Source: Picochlorum sp. 'celeri' (Eukaryota; Chlorophyta; Trebouxiophyceae). From it: a stretch of DNA of 64,000 bases. Under the pieces are notes generated by a model. That model was not told where the DNA came from, did not search any database, and worked only from the letters and a program-made list of their open reading frames with translations. Shown one piece after another: positions 55,582-64,000 of this stretch. Each line of letters opens with the position of its first letter. The first letter of the stretch is position 1. Position numbers and translations under genes: made by a program. Location of the stretch: NCBI GenBank assembly GCA_010909725.1, contig JAACMV010000008.1, positions 744,001 through 808,000 of the forward strand. Reading direction: 5' to 3'.

Positions 55582-56397
55582 CTATGCTCTGGTCCTCTTT
55601 TTGGAAAATGCCTTGACAGTCTTTTCCAGCACAGCCACATCCTCCTCGTCCTCCTCGATCCCAATACTTTCGAACAAGTCCTTCTGATTCCCATTCAAAT
55701 TCTCTGACACGGTATCCCAGACGTTCTTGAAACTCCTCTTGCGAGATTTCCATGCAGACAGACATGAATCTATAGACTTCTCCACCTCCTTGATCTCAGC
55801 AGGGGAAATCTGCTTCACCTCCCCATTCCTCAGCACTGCTAGCTTCCCATCTAATTCCTCTGCCTCACGCTGTAATGCGGAATATTCCTCCTCCATCTCA
55901 TCCAATGTCTTGCTCGATTTCAGCCTTTTATACTCCTGCTGCAGTGCCCCCACAGCCTCTGCCATCCCAGCCACATCCTTCTTCAGCCCCTCGATACGTG
56001 ACACCTTCTCCTTGAGTTCTTCATCCGACAATGTAGCACGGTCCTCTTGCGTCGCAAAGTAAATCTTGGTCTTGCCAAATTCCTTGCACACAATCTGACC
56101 TTGCCCTGCGAGAGAGGCCAAAGCCTTGTCCGCCTGAGACTTTTTTACACCCCGAGTCGCAAGCAAATCCGCAACATTCTATACACATACGCAGTAATGA
56201 ATGAATACAGCAGAAACCATACAGGATTGTCAATGAACTCCCCAACGACTTTCGAACAACCACCACGCACACACAGGCGTATCGCATCTCTAACCTATTA
56301 TATTCCATACCTGTACATTAAATGGTCTATTTTGATCCAAGAGCAGATTCAAGCATTGCTCTTCAGCCGAAGACAGTCGTTGTTTTGCTCCTCCCAT
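55582..56397 (-). CDS. HOP2: HOP2 homologous-pairing protein (TBPIP)
   Basis: Two exons on the minus strand: 56397-56311 (29 codons) and 56178-55582, with a 132-bp intron (GTATGG donor). The join gives a winged helix reading NRPFNVQ-NVADLLATRGVKKSQADKALASLAGQGQIVCKEFGKTKIYF. Coiled-coil segments follow (KTLDEMEEEYSALQREAEELDGKL), then WKSRKRSFKNVWDTVSEN and a C-terminal helix with GIEEDEED. The product has 227 residues, as expected. HOP2 pairs with MND1 to stimulate DMC1/RAD51 strand exchange in meiosis, so the alga probably has a sexual cycle. Confidence 0.93.
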
Positions 56398-56480
56398 ATC
56401 TGCGCTTGTACTGTATCAAGTCCTCTCTATTCGTCTTGTCTGTGTAAAATTACACCAGTATTAATTAATTAATATAGCAT

Positions 56481-57447
56481 CTATCGTTGAGAGCGTTGTA
56501 GACCAACATGCTCATGCTCATATTCAACTTCGACACGAGGGCGCCTTGTTCGTCGCTTTTTGCTCAATGTCCGTGGGGCCGCACGGTCCTCTTCATCATC
56601 TTCTTCTTCCTCTGACTCGGACGATGACGACGTCGAAGGCGGCGTCATATCCTCCATATCGTCCTCCGACAGAGGCACATCAGCCTCATCCAGCCATTCC
56701 ACAGAGTCCCCATCATCATCGCTTTCATCCTCATCCTCAACAAAAAACTCCTCATCTTCCAGCATCACATCCCGTTCAATCTCCTTTTCATCCTCAGTCA
56801 ACGCCTCCTTCGACAGCGCATTTTTATATTGCAATGTAGGAAAGTTATAAATATCACCATATGTCCCATTCTTCAGCCTTTCAAGCAGCTCCTTCTCAAT
56901 AGCCTTGTCCAACTGCGCTGCAGCCTCTGCCTTGGCCTCCTTCCTCTTCTCCATCTTTTCCTTCCTCGCAGGCATCGTCACCAACTTTGGCTTCACCTTG
57001 AGCTGCAGCTTGCGCATCCTAATAAGATACTGCGTAATCTTTGTCAACCGCTGCTTATTCTTATGCACCAAAAACTTGGGCCAGTAGGCCAAATGCTCAT
57101 CAATCTGAGCCAGCGCAGCCGCATACTGCCGCTTCAATCTAATCTTCTGCCACATCTTCTTAGGAGCATGGGCTCTCTCTGCCGTCTTGATGTACAAGTA
57201 ACACCTCCCCTTGTCCTCCCGGATGGTGGCATACCTGCTATTTGCCAAGGGACAGGAACTCCTATTACACAACCCTGATGATACACACAGTACCCGCATT
57301 AAAACCATTCTCATGTGTTTTATTATGGCAATATTACATACCTGTCACATTGTATTCATTTCTACAGAAATTCTGTGTCTGTGTTTTTGCTCGAAAACTG
57401 CAATGCCCATGCATAATGAGCTGCCAGACAACTTCATCGTGCTGCAT
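56481..57447 (-). CDS. MAK16: MAK16 ribosome biogenesis protein
   Basis: Two exons on the minus strand: 57447-57342 and 57274-56481, with a 67-bp intron (GTATGT). The product has 299 residues, matching human MAK16 (300). It begins [18 protein letters not shown] and contains [27 protein letters not shown] (zinc-binding cysteines split by the intron), [54 protein letters not shown], and a long acidic tail with a basic end. MAK16 joins early pre-60S particles with RPF1 in the nucleolus. Confidence 0.95.
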
Positions 57448-57531
57448 TGTCTAACCTAATCAGATTTATATTGCTATTTTTGCACAATATTGTGATAAAT
57501 TATACTATTGAGAGTGGGTACATGGTCATGG

Positions 57532-58230
57532 ATGAATGCATGCTGGATGCACTGTCGATTTTATTCATCTATTCAAGGAACTTTTTGTCAACAGCACTCG
57601 ATGGTGCTGCTGCTGTCAACGACTATTTGTGTAATTATTATTACTATACCCATGTCTTTCTTGGTATCAGGGGTAGGTGCAGAATTGCGACGATCGCTCG
57701 GTCGCCGTGGACGAGCCCACGATTGGGAACACCTCTGTCCTTCATTCGGCACCATTGTTTCAAATATCTCGGCATCTGAGGTGGATATATGTGCGTTATT
57801 TTATATTTATGATGTGGTTCTTGGAGTGATTGATACCATCCCATTGCTATTGTATGTAGTGCGCCTCTTTTCCTCTTCTGTGACTTCTTCCAGTAGCAGC
57901 AGCAGCAGCAGCAGTAAAAGTCGCTGTCATGTAGATGTGGACATGCGACGACGACTGTATCACAATTCGAGTCATAGGATGATGGATGGTGGAGAGGATC
58001 ATGTTCAGCAGAGACCAAAGACACTACTGCGGGGCGCGCTGACCCAGGCAGAGAGCCCTCTAACTGCAGCAGAGATATGGGAGTTGGTGGAGCCACAAGG
58101 GATGAAGAGCAAGCGATTTATGAAGACTATGCTAAAGCAGATGCGTGAGAGGGGTGAAGTAAAGACAAAGCCATCTGATGGTAGTAATAATAGTTTTGTG
58201 TATTACCATGTGAGTACAGAGGAACGATAG
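57532..58230 (+). CDS. Possible winged-helix-like protein, 5' end uncertain
   Basis: The last ~75 residues (KTLLRGALTQAESPLTAAEIWELVEPQGMKSKRFMKTMLKQMRERGEVKTKPSDG...FVYYHV) look like a small winged helix, probably part of an RNA- or DNA-binding or organellar protein. Before it is a Ser run and an Arg-rich presequence-like part (RLFSSSVTSSSS). A 69-bp in-frame intron at 57791-57859 (GTGCGT donor, TGTAG acceptor) is plausible. I cannot fix the start; ATG 57532 is the first in frame, but the true first exon may differ. Divergent from MAK16. Confidence 0.4.
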   Translation: MNACWMHCRFYSSIQGTFCQQHSMVLLLSTTICVIIITIPMSFLVSGVGAELRRSLGRRGRAHDWEHLCPSFGTIVSNISASEVDICALFYIYDVVLGVIDTIPLLLYVVRLFSSSVTSSSSSSSSSSKSRCHVDVDMRRRLYHNSSHRMMDGGEDHVQQRPKTLLRGALTQAESPLTAAEIWELVEPQGMKSKRFMKTMLKQMRERGEVKTKPSDGSNNSFVYYHVSTEER

Positions 58231-58635
58231 TCTCAGTTTCGAGTAGATATATACATGTTGTGTAATAAATAAATAAACCAATGTGTGAGAGAGAGAGAGA
58301 TGCATTATCTGATGCACAGAAATATGCTCATAGCATATGCTCGTGTATGAAGCCATGTACCCATAAATAATGTATGGGGACTGCATTTTTTCGAATGGGT
58401 TGGGCATGCGGGCAATGACGGTTCGAGTGTTGATTGAACGAATGCGTCCATGGGATACCTCTGGGACATAGTACATTGTAAAAAATATTATTATTGTATT
58501 AGTATGAGGGAGGCAAATGGACGAGATGTTGGCATTGATGAGGAGGAGGAGAAGAAAAAGAAAAAGGACGAGGCTGGTCTTGAGAAGGGTCGCCATACTC
58601 TCAGGAGGGAAAGGGAGTAGGAGTTTGTTGTGAGG
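58231..58635. other. Region between the winged-helix-like gene and the helicase
   Basis: 405 bp with a GA microsatellite near 58287-58300. A short frame at 58504-58620 (38 codons, Glu/Lys-rich) ends in TAG five codons before the helicase ATG and in the same frame. It may be a leader frame or a displaced N-terminus. Confidence 0.5.
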
Positions 58636-60552
58636 ATGCATCGACTGATTACGTTGGAGCATGAAGCTGAGAAGGCAGAGGCTGAGGATATGCTTGCGAA
58701 GACTGATGCGACAGTTGCGCAGCGCAAGGGTGTTGTGTTGTTGAATGTGAGGGTGGAGGACGTTGAGTCTGGGCTTTTGGGCAAGACGCTCCTGACTCTG
58801 GCACGCAGTGCCAAGGGCTCTGCGCAAGAGAATGTGCTTCCAGCGCATACGTTATCTCAGCATGATATTGTTCGAATAAAGCCTAATAAATCGGATGGGA
58901 GTCGTGCTGGTTTTGTTGTTGAAGGAGTCGTGTATCGTATTCGAGATGCGAGCATAACGGTTGCTGTGGATGTGTTGCCTGATGATGATTCCTTCCTGTG
59001 TATTCCTCTTAAAGTGGAAAAGCTTGCCAACTATGTGACGTATCGTCGTCTCTCTAGTACATTGGATACCATATCAAAGGTTGGGCATGCATGCCGAATA
59101 AAGGAGATTGTCTTTGAAGGGAAGAAACCAGAGTATGATGTTCGCCAGCAAGGTGAAGGGCAGCAGTCGTCGTCTGGGTGGACGCCTATCAATGCGCATT
59201 TGGATCAGTCCCAAAAGGATGCAGTGACTAAAGCGCTATCCTCGCGGGATGTTGTTTTGATTCATGGACCACCAGGGACTGGGAAAACAACCACACTTGT
59301 GGAATATATTGCACAGGAAGTGAAGCGTGGCTGTCGAGTGTTGGCATGTGCAGGGTCTAATATTGCGGTGGATAATATTGTGGAAGGTCTTGGCAAACTT
59401 GATTTGAATGTGGTGCGTATAGGACATCCAGCGAGGATGTTGCCGCAGATTCTGGAGCAAAGCTTGGACTACAAGGTGCTGCACAGTGATGAATCGGGTC
59501 TTGCAAGAGACTGTCGGCAAGAGATACAGCAGTTGAATAGAAAGTTGCTCAAGTTGAGTGGAAGGGATAGGCAGACTAGGAAACAGATTCGACAAGAAAT
59601 AAGGTATCTGAACAAGGAGGAGAAGAGGAGACAGCAGACTGCAGTAGATCGGTGTCTTGCATCAGCTCATGTTGTATGTTGTACATTAAGTGGTGCTGCA
59701 TCCCGCCATGTTTCAGCATTGCCAATATTTGATGTTGTTGTTATTGACGAGGCAGCTCAGGCCATCGAACCATCATGCTGGAGCGCTCTGATTCGAGGTA
59801 AACGGTGCGTTTTGGGAGGAGATCACCTGCAGCTGACACCCACCATACTATCAGACAAAGCATCCAAGCAGGGCTTATCCGTGACATTATTTGAGAGATT
59901 ACGAAAGATGTGGGGTGATCATATCACGCAAACACTTTTAACTCAATATAGAATGAATGAAAAGATTATGAAATGGTCCTCAGTAGAGTTGTATGATGAC
60001 CGGATACAAGCACATGCATCTGTTGCTCATCGAATACTTGATGAGCCTCTCGTTCATGAGTCATTTCCAGTTCTCGCCTTTATCGACACGGCAGGGTGCG
60101 ATATGGAGGAAACGAAAGAAGAAGACGGTGAGAGTCTAAAAAATACGGGTGAAGCTGATATTGTGATGGCATATATTGAAAAGCTTACTGCGGCAGGAAT
60201 GAGACCGGCTGACATTGGAGTCATCACACCGTATGCAGCACAAGTGACCCTTCTTCGCTCGATGCGATCCGCAGATATTGGATCAAAGCTTGAAATAAGT
60301 ACAGTCGATGGATTTCAAGGAAGGGAAAAAGAAGCAATTGTGATTTCAATGGTGCGATCCAATTCATCGGGTGAGGTGGGTTTCCTCTCAGACTCGAGAA
60401 GAATGAATGTGGCTGTCACTCGTGCCAAACGACACTGCGTTATCATCGGTGATTCTGAGACAATATCAAAAAATGCATTCCTGGATCGCTTAGTTACCTA
60501 TTTTCAAGAACATGGAGAGTATGATACAGCAGAAACATTCAGGCTTGCATAG
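58636..60552 (+). CDS. SF1B helicase, IGHMBP2 (SMUBP-2)-like
   Basis: A 638-residue helicase from ATG 58636. It has an IGHMBP2-type N-terminal beta-barrel (LEHEAEKAEAE, RKGVVLLNVRVEDVESGLLGKTLL, YVTYRRL). Helicase motifs follow: Q/I HLDQSQKDAV and GPPGTGKTTT, Ia CAGSNIAVDN, II VVIDEAAQA, III GGDHLQLTPT, IV QYRMNEKIM, V VDGFQGREKEAIVISMVRSN and VI NVAVTRAKR. The family are 5'-3' RNA/DNA helicases tied to translation. It lacks the R3H and zinc-finger tail of the human protein. An upstream in-frame TAG is noted separately. Its stop is 2 bp from the stop of ATG3. Confidence 0.9.
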   Translation: MHRLITLEHEAEKAEAEDMLAKTDATVAQRKGVVLLNVRVEDVESGLLGKTLLTLARSAKGSAQENVLPAHTLSQHDIVRIKPNKSDGSRAGFVVEGVVYRIRDASITVAVDVLPDDDSFLCIPLKVEKLANYVTYRRLSSTLDTISKVGHACRIKEIVFEGKKPEYDVRQQGEGQQSSSGWTPINAHLDQSQKDAVTKALSSRDVVLIHGPPGTGKTTTLVEYIAQEVKRGCRVLACAGSNIAVDNIVEGLGKLDLNVVRIGHPARMLPQILEQSLDYKVLHSDESGLARDCRQEIQQLNRKLLKLSGRDRQTRKQIRQEIRYLNKEEKRRQQTAVDRCLASAHVVCCTLSGAASRHVSALPIFDVVVIDEAAQAIEPSCWSALIRGKRCVLGGDHLQLTPTILSDKASKQGLSVTLFERLRKMWGDHITQTLLTQYRMNEKIMKWSSVELYDDRIQAHASVAHRILDEPLVHESFPVLAFIDTAGCDMEETKEEDGESLKNTGEADIVMAYIEKLTAAGMRPADIGVITPYAAQVTLLRSMRSADIGSKLEISTVDGFQGREKEAIVISMVRSNSSGEVGFLSDSRRMNVAVTRAKRHCVIIGDSETISKNAFLDRLVTYFQEHGEYDTAETFRLA

Positions 60553-60554
60553 TC

Positions 60555-61741
60555 TCAGGGGGACCCAAATGCCATTGTGTAATCATATTCAATCGTAGGA
60601 ACGACTGATGAGATGAATTTCAGGAAGAGTACCATATACCTGCAACATGATCAAAGTAATGGGTGAAAATAACTCAGTTTCATTGCAAATCCTGAACAAT
60701 CAACGCACTGTTCAATATTGAATCCCTTCTCCCCAGCAATCAGCGACGACAACTTTTTCATGACAGCTCCATGTTGACATGGATGAATCGAAACCACTGA
60801 TCCTCCAGCATTTTTATGCGGATGCTGTTCGATAGTTACAGTCTTTCGCCCGCTGTCATGATAATCTCCAATCACATCCTCCATAATTTCTGTATGAGAC
60901 AACAGACTCCCATCCTCTTTGTATCCAATTAACCAGACTCTAGGGACTTGGTAGTACTTATCATACGAAATAATGAGAGTGTATTTCCTTGTCAAAATGA
61001 CGGATGCATCGTGATCACCTGCCACTTGATTCTGTGATTCTGTGTGCCCAACGCCAGCACAGGGTGCAGCACCTTCATCTATCTCCTCCTCATCCGCGAT
61101 ATCCAAATTCGATATATCTAGAACATCTTCCGCATTTTTCTCATCTTCGCCGATATCACCTTGATCGATATCGTATACAGAATGCTTGGCATTGCTTGTG
61201 CCTGGCAAATAATCATAACCCTCTTCAGAGTCGTGTGATTGGTCCTGTGGCTCATCCTGGTAGCTTTCAATCGCCGAAGCTCTCCTAAAGCAAGGAACTG
61301 CAATACAAGCGGCGGTAATAATGAACGCAACGTGTCGTAAAGTATCCATAGCCTCACATACCATTCTTAGTAGTCAGGTACTGTTTGTTCCTCGGCAAAA
61401 ATGACCAACGCTTTGAGTCGTCTCCCGATTCCCTATAGAAACATATATTTGCTTTTAACAATATTCACATGAGATGTACAAGTCGACAGTTGACGCACCA
61501 AGACCACGTAGGGCAGTTTCTAACGAGGAAATCCCCAGCCTCAACAAACTCTTCTGGAGTAAGCACCTAGCAACACATATGACCCAAATAGTCATTACAT
61601 ATTCATAATGGTCCACACAGTGGATTCAAGGATCGATTATAGGGACAAACGCACTCCTTTTTGTTCAAACCGACTCTCGCTGAGGGGTGGTAGTATGTAT
61701 TCTGAGGCATTTTTGTACGCATTGTGTATAAAGCTCCGCAT
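60555..61741 (-). CDS. ATG3: Autophagy E2-like enzyme ATG3
   Basis: Five exons on the minus strand: 61741-61655, 61566-61499, 61432-61362, 61297-60709 and 60639-60555. Introns are 88, 66, 64 and 69 bp. All phases agree, and the product has 299 residues. The N-terminus reads [19 protein letters not shown], then [28 protein letters not shown] and KNVPCFRRA. An acidic flexible loop is followed by [28 protein letters not shown], the catalytic Cys in [13 protein letters not shown], and the end [21 protein letters not shown]3 transfers ATG8 from ATG7 to phosphatidylethanolamine. Its ATG is 82 bp downstream of the acetolactate synthase stop. Confidence 0.96.
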
Positions 61742-61823
61742 AGTGATTTACAAAAATATTCTTCAACTTTACTGGAAAGGGTTTGGATACACAGCCGCAC
61801 ATGGGCCAGATCAGCGAATGACT

Positions 61824-63521
61824 TCAATGGAAGGAGTCGTGGGTTTCTTCAAAAAGAGTGCCATTGTCTGAATAATCAACCATGATCTGAATCACGACTG
61901 GTCCTTTGATACCAATCGCCTTGATTATGGTCGGATACACTTCTTTCGCATCTGTCACTTTAAAGCCTGTCGCTCCCATGGACTCTGCAAACTTCACAAA
62001 GTCAACAGCACCAAGATTCACAGCACAAGACTTGCCATGGTACTTCTTTTCTTGCTGTACCTTGACCATGTTGTAGCACATATCGTCGAAGATGATATGA
62101 ACAAAATTTAAATCATATCGCACGGCAGTATCGAGTTCAGCAGCAGAGAAAAGAAAGCCTCCGTCACCACTGACTGAAATGAGCTTCTCAGTCATGTCAG
62201 TGCCATTCTTTTTGGCATCAAAGGCGGCAGACATTGCCCACGGTAACGCAACACCGAGAGTCTGTTGACCATTTGTATTGACCAATTGTCTCGGGCGATG
62301 GACAACCAAATAGCGAGCGATCCAGATATGGAAAGATCCCATGTCCACAAAATATGTCACGTCATCAGACTCGTCCGACACTTTTTGCAGTCCTGATACA
62401 ATGTCAAGCGGATGCACAAGACCATCAACATGCTTTACTTCCATTCCTTTCAAAAATTCATCACGTTGCTTTTTGGCCTCGATCAAATGCTCGTTCTCGT
62501 GCGGAGACAAGGATGCCGAAAGTGTAAGCCTGGATGTAAGTTCCCTCAAGGACTCGGCAATGGAGCCAACAACTTCAATGTCTGGGCAATAGTTATTATC
62601 CACGTCGTATGGAATTGCATCGAGGTGTATGATGGTCTTTTTTTCTTTTGAATTGTTCCACAATGTGGCATCATATTCGATCACGTCGTAACCAATGGCC
62701 AAGATGCAATCTGCTGATTCCAACAGGTTGTCCCCAGGTTGATTTCTGCAGATGCCCACCCGTCCACAATACAAATAGGCCATCTCTTTTGCGACTGTTC
62801 CAGTACCTTGAAAAGTTGACACCACTGGTATAGGATGGATTGATAAAAGCGCTCTGAGAGCAATTGTTGCATCCAGGGTCGATGCCAATCCACCAGACAA
62901 GATGAGAGGCTGCTTTGCCTTGTTTAATGCTGCTGCTGCTGCATCGAGAGACTCTCTGTTTCCTGGTCCCATAGAAGGGGGTTTTACTGGAGTCATGATA
63001 TGCACTGCTGGACATTCATCAACCATGACATCCATTGGAATCGAAACAAAAGCAGCTCCAGGTCGACCTTCCTCTGCATTTCTGAAAGCGTTGCCAATGA
63101 CTTCACCGATTGCCAGAGGGGAATCGATCTCAACTGCATACTTGCAAACAGGCCTCAAAATACCAACATTGTCCATGCTTTGATGTGTCCTTTTCAGTCT
63201 CTGAGACAAAGGCACTGCTCCACCAATTGCGACAACTGCATCGCCTTCACACGTTGCTGTGATTAAACTCGTTGTCAGGTTGGCTACACCAGGCCCACTG
63301 GTCACAAGGACAACCCCAGCAGAGCCAGTCCTCCTGCCATGACCTGCCGCCATGAACGCAGCAGACTGCTCATTCCGGCACAAAATCAATTCAATCTTCC
63401 CATCCAGAGCACGAATCGCTTCAAGAACCCGATCAATCTTTGCACCTGGCAGAGTGAATACTCTCTCCACTCCTTGAGACAGGAGATTTTGCACAAGCAC
63501 TTCTGCTCCAGTCAAACCCAT
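61824..63521 (-). CDS. alsS: Catabolic (AlsS-type) acetolactate synthase, bacterial-like
   Basis: A 565-residue ThDP enzyme from ATG 63521; the open frame upstream only has TTG. It follows bacterial AlsS along its length: LPGAKIDRVLEA, RNEQSAAFMAAGHGR (catalytic Glu at about 51), SGPGVANLTTSLITATCEGD, LKRTHQSMDN, GRVGICRNQPGD, AIGYDVIEYD, NTNGQQTLGVALPWA, GDGGFLFSAAELDTAVR (Mg/ThDP motif), EKKYHGKSCAVNLGAVDFVKFAESMGATGF and VDYSDN. The plastid biosynthetic AHAS family has an FAD site and a different pattern in these blocks. No transit peptide is seen, so it should be cytosolic. It would condense two pyruvates to 2-acetolactate, the first step to acetoin or butanediol. Single exon. Confidence 0.9.
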   Translation of the reverse strand: MGLTGAEVLVQNLLSQGVERVFTLPGAKIDRVLEAIRALDGKIELILCRNEQSAAFMAAGHGRRTGSAGVVLVTSGPGVANLTTSLITATCEGDAVVAIGGAVPLSQRLKRTHQSMDNVGILRPVCKYAVEIDSPLAIGEVIGNAFRNAEEGRPGAAFVSIPMDVMVDECPAVHIMTPVKPPSMGPGNRESLDAAAAALNKAKQPLILSGGLASTLDATIALRALLSIHPIPVVSTFQGTGTVAKEMAYLYCGRVGICRNQPGDNLLESADCILAIGYDVIEYDATLWNNSKEKKTIIHLDAIPYDVDNNYCPDIEVVGSIAESLRELTSRLTLSASLSPHENEHLIEAKKQRDEFLKGMEVKHVDGLVHPLDIVSGLQKVSDESDDVTYFVDMGSFHIWIARYLVVHRPRQLVNTNGQQTLGVALPWAMSAAFDAKKNGTDMTEKLISVSGDGGFLFSAAELDTAVRYDLNFVHIIFDDMCYNMVKVQQEKKYHGKSCAVNLGAVDFVKFAESMGATGFKVTDAKEVYPTIIKAIGIKGPVVIQIMVDYSDNGTLFEETHDSFH

Positions 63522-63816
63522 GGATATCGTCAGCAGCCTTTGAATAAAGACAATAGTAGTACGTGTAATAATTTTTTTTGTTTTGCAGGGTTCATTTCCG
63601 AGGGATTGGGAATCCAATAAGACCGAATCAAATATCCAATCAAGAAAGAACTCGCTCAAGACGCTGGAACGACCGAAGCAATAAAAGCACTACAGAATAC
63701 CTAATTCTCGGACTACAGATTCCTAGAATCTTTGCAAACCGGCATTTTCTTTACAAACACCATTCAGGAAGTCAAATTTGAAATAATTGGACGATAATCT
63801 GGTAAGGGTTTGAACG

Positions 63817-64000
63817 ATGAAATTGACGCTCGACCTTCCAGAGACTCTACACCGACCGCTTGTGCTAGCGTCGCACAGTGCAGGAATATCACCTGAGGAG
63901 TACGCAATCACTTGCATTGAGAGAGTTGTACGCCCATCCTCAGTGCATATACCTCAGGAGGGTGATAAGCCTTCAACAGAGCAGACATTGTTTGTTTCTG
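63817..64000 (+). CDS. Unidentified protein, 5' part only
   Basis: An open frame from ATG 63817 to the window edge (61 complete codons). It starts MKLTLDLPETLHRPLVLASHSAGISPEEYAI, a pattern like small ribbon-helix-helix or ORF-type bacterial and cyanobacterial proteins (beta strand then helix with SPEEYA). It is divergent from acetolactate synthase, with 295 bp between the starts. The gene continues past the window, so function is open. Confidence 0.4.
   Translation, partial: MKLTLDLPETLHRPLVLASHSAGISPEEYAITCIERVVRPSSVHIPQEGDKPSTEQTLFVS

Noticed and set aside
57896..57914. AGC-repeat tract as a CRISPR-like or mobile-element signal
   Set aside because: It is a simple serine-encoding microsatellite. 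No spaced repeats, transposase or terminal repeats were found anywhere in the window.
57644..58096. 150-residue minus-strand frame
   Set aside because: It is antisense to the winged-helix-like coding end, with a cysteine run produced by the AGC repeat.
58132..58848. 238-residue minus-strand frame overlapping the helicase start
   Set aside because: Low-complexity translation of AT-rich leader sequence opposite conserved helicase codons, with no motif.
63522..63659. 46-codon N-terminal extension of acetolactate synthase as a transit peptide
   Set aside because: It opens only with TTG, contains acidic residues and an A-run, and the AlsS homology begins at the ATG 63521. An upstream spliced exon cannot be fully excluded.
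1..64000. tRNA, rRNA or snoRNA genes
   Set aside because: I saw no convincing cloverleaf or conserved rRNA stretch by eye. A covariance-model scan would be needed to exclude small RNAs.

Overview
This window is nuclear DNA of a green alga. It encodes a RuBisCO small subunit with a plastid transit peptide, a plastid class I aldolase, a lumenal PsbP-domain protein, a plant-type aspartic protease with the saposin-like insert, a plant-type L-arabinokinase, a plant RR-type tandem CCCH zinc-finger protein and a plant Furry/MOR2 homologue. Introns are few and short (mostly 65-150 bp). Several transcripts end near TGTAA, the polyadenylation signal typical of chlorophyte algae. I read the lineage as Viridiplantae, probably a chlorophyte or prasinophyte-like alga. 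The genus cannot be told from the sequence alone.

The window is gene-dense: about 39 protein genes in 64 kb on both strands, with many tail-to-tail pairs almost touching. Layout: 1-9 kb: an iron-permease-like gene, the abasic-site protein HMCES, an S28 peptidase, a methyltransferase, a plastid SDR and a VPS10/sortilin receptor. 9-18.8 kb: organellar ribosomal protein bL25, JMJD7, an orphan three-exon gene, TMEM115, a SET-domain methyltransferase, TFIIH p62 and a CHERP-like SURP/CID protein. 19-25.6 kb: a CCCH zinc-finger protein, exportin-5/HASTY and a Golgin-A7/ERF4-like protein. 25.7-32 kb: a second S28 peptidase, a plastid membrane protein, phytepsin, a PsbP-domain protein and RbcS. 32.6-47.3 kb: arabinokinase, TXNDC9-like, a tandem universal stress protein, aldolase, TATDN1, ARFGAP2/3, an EF-hand type II NAD(P)H dehydrogenase, a membrane protein, a Canopy-like ER protein and an orphan. 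48.3-64 kb: a 2,257-residue Furry homologue, HOP2, MAK16, a winged-helix-like protein, an IGHMBP2-like helicase, ATG3, a bacterial-type catabolic acetolactate synthase and the start of one more gene.

Most genes are unrelated housekeeping genes, and no operon-like logic is visible. Two loose themes stand out: plastid carbon fixation (RbcS, aldolase, PsbP) and the lytic or secretory pathway (sortilin, two S28 peptidases, phytepsin, ATG3, ARFGAP, TMEM115, Canopy). I rebuilt exon structures from splice motifs and homology. Twenty-nine introns were placed, and 28 of the 29 donors carry C or T at +4 instead of A. The item most worth following up is the intronless acetolactate synthase at 61824-63521. 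It looks like the bacterial fermentative AlsS enzyme and not like the plastid biosynthetic enzyme.
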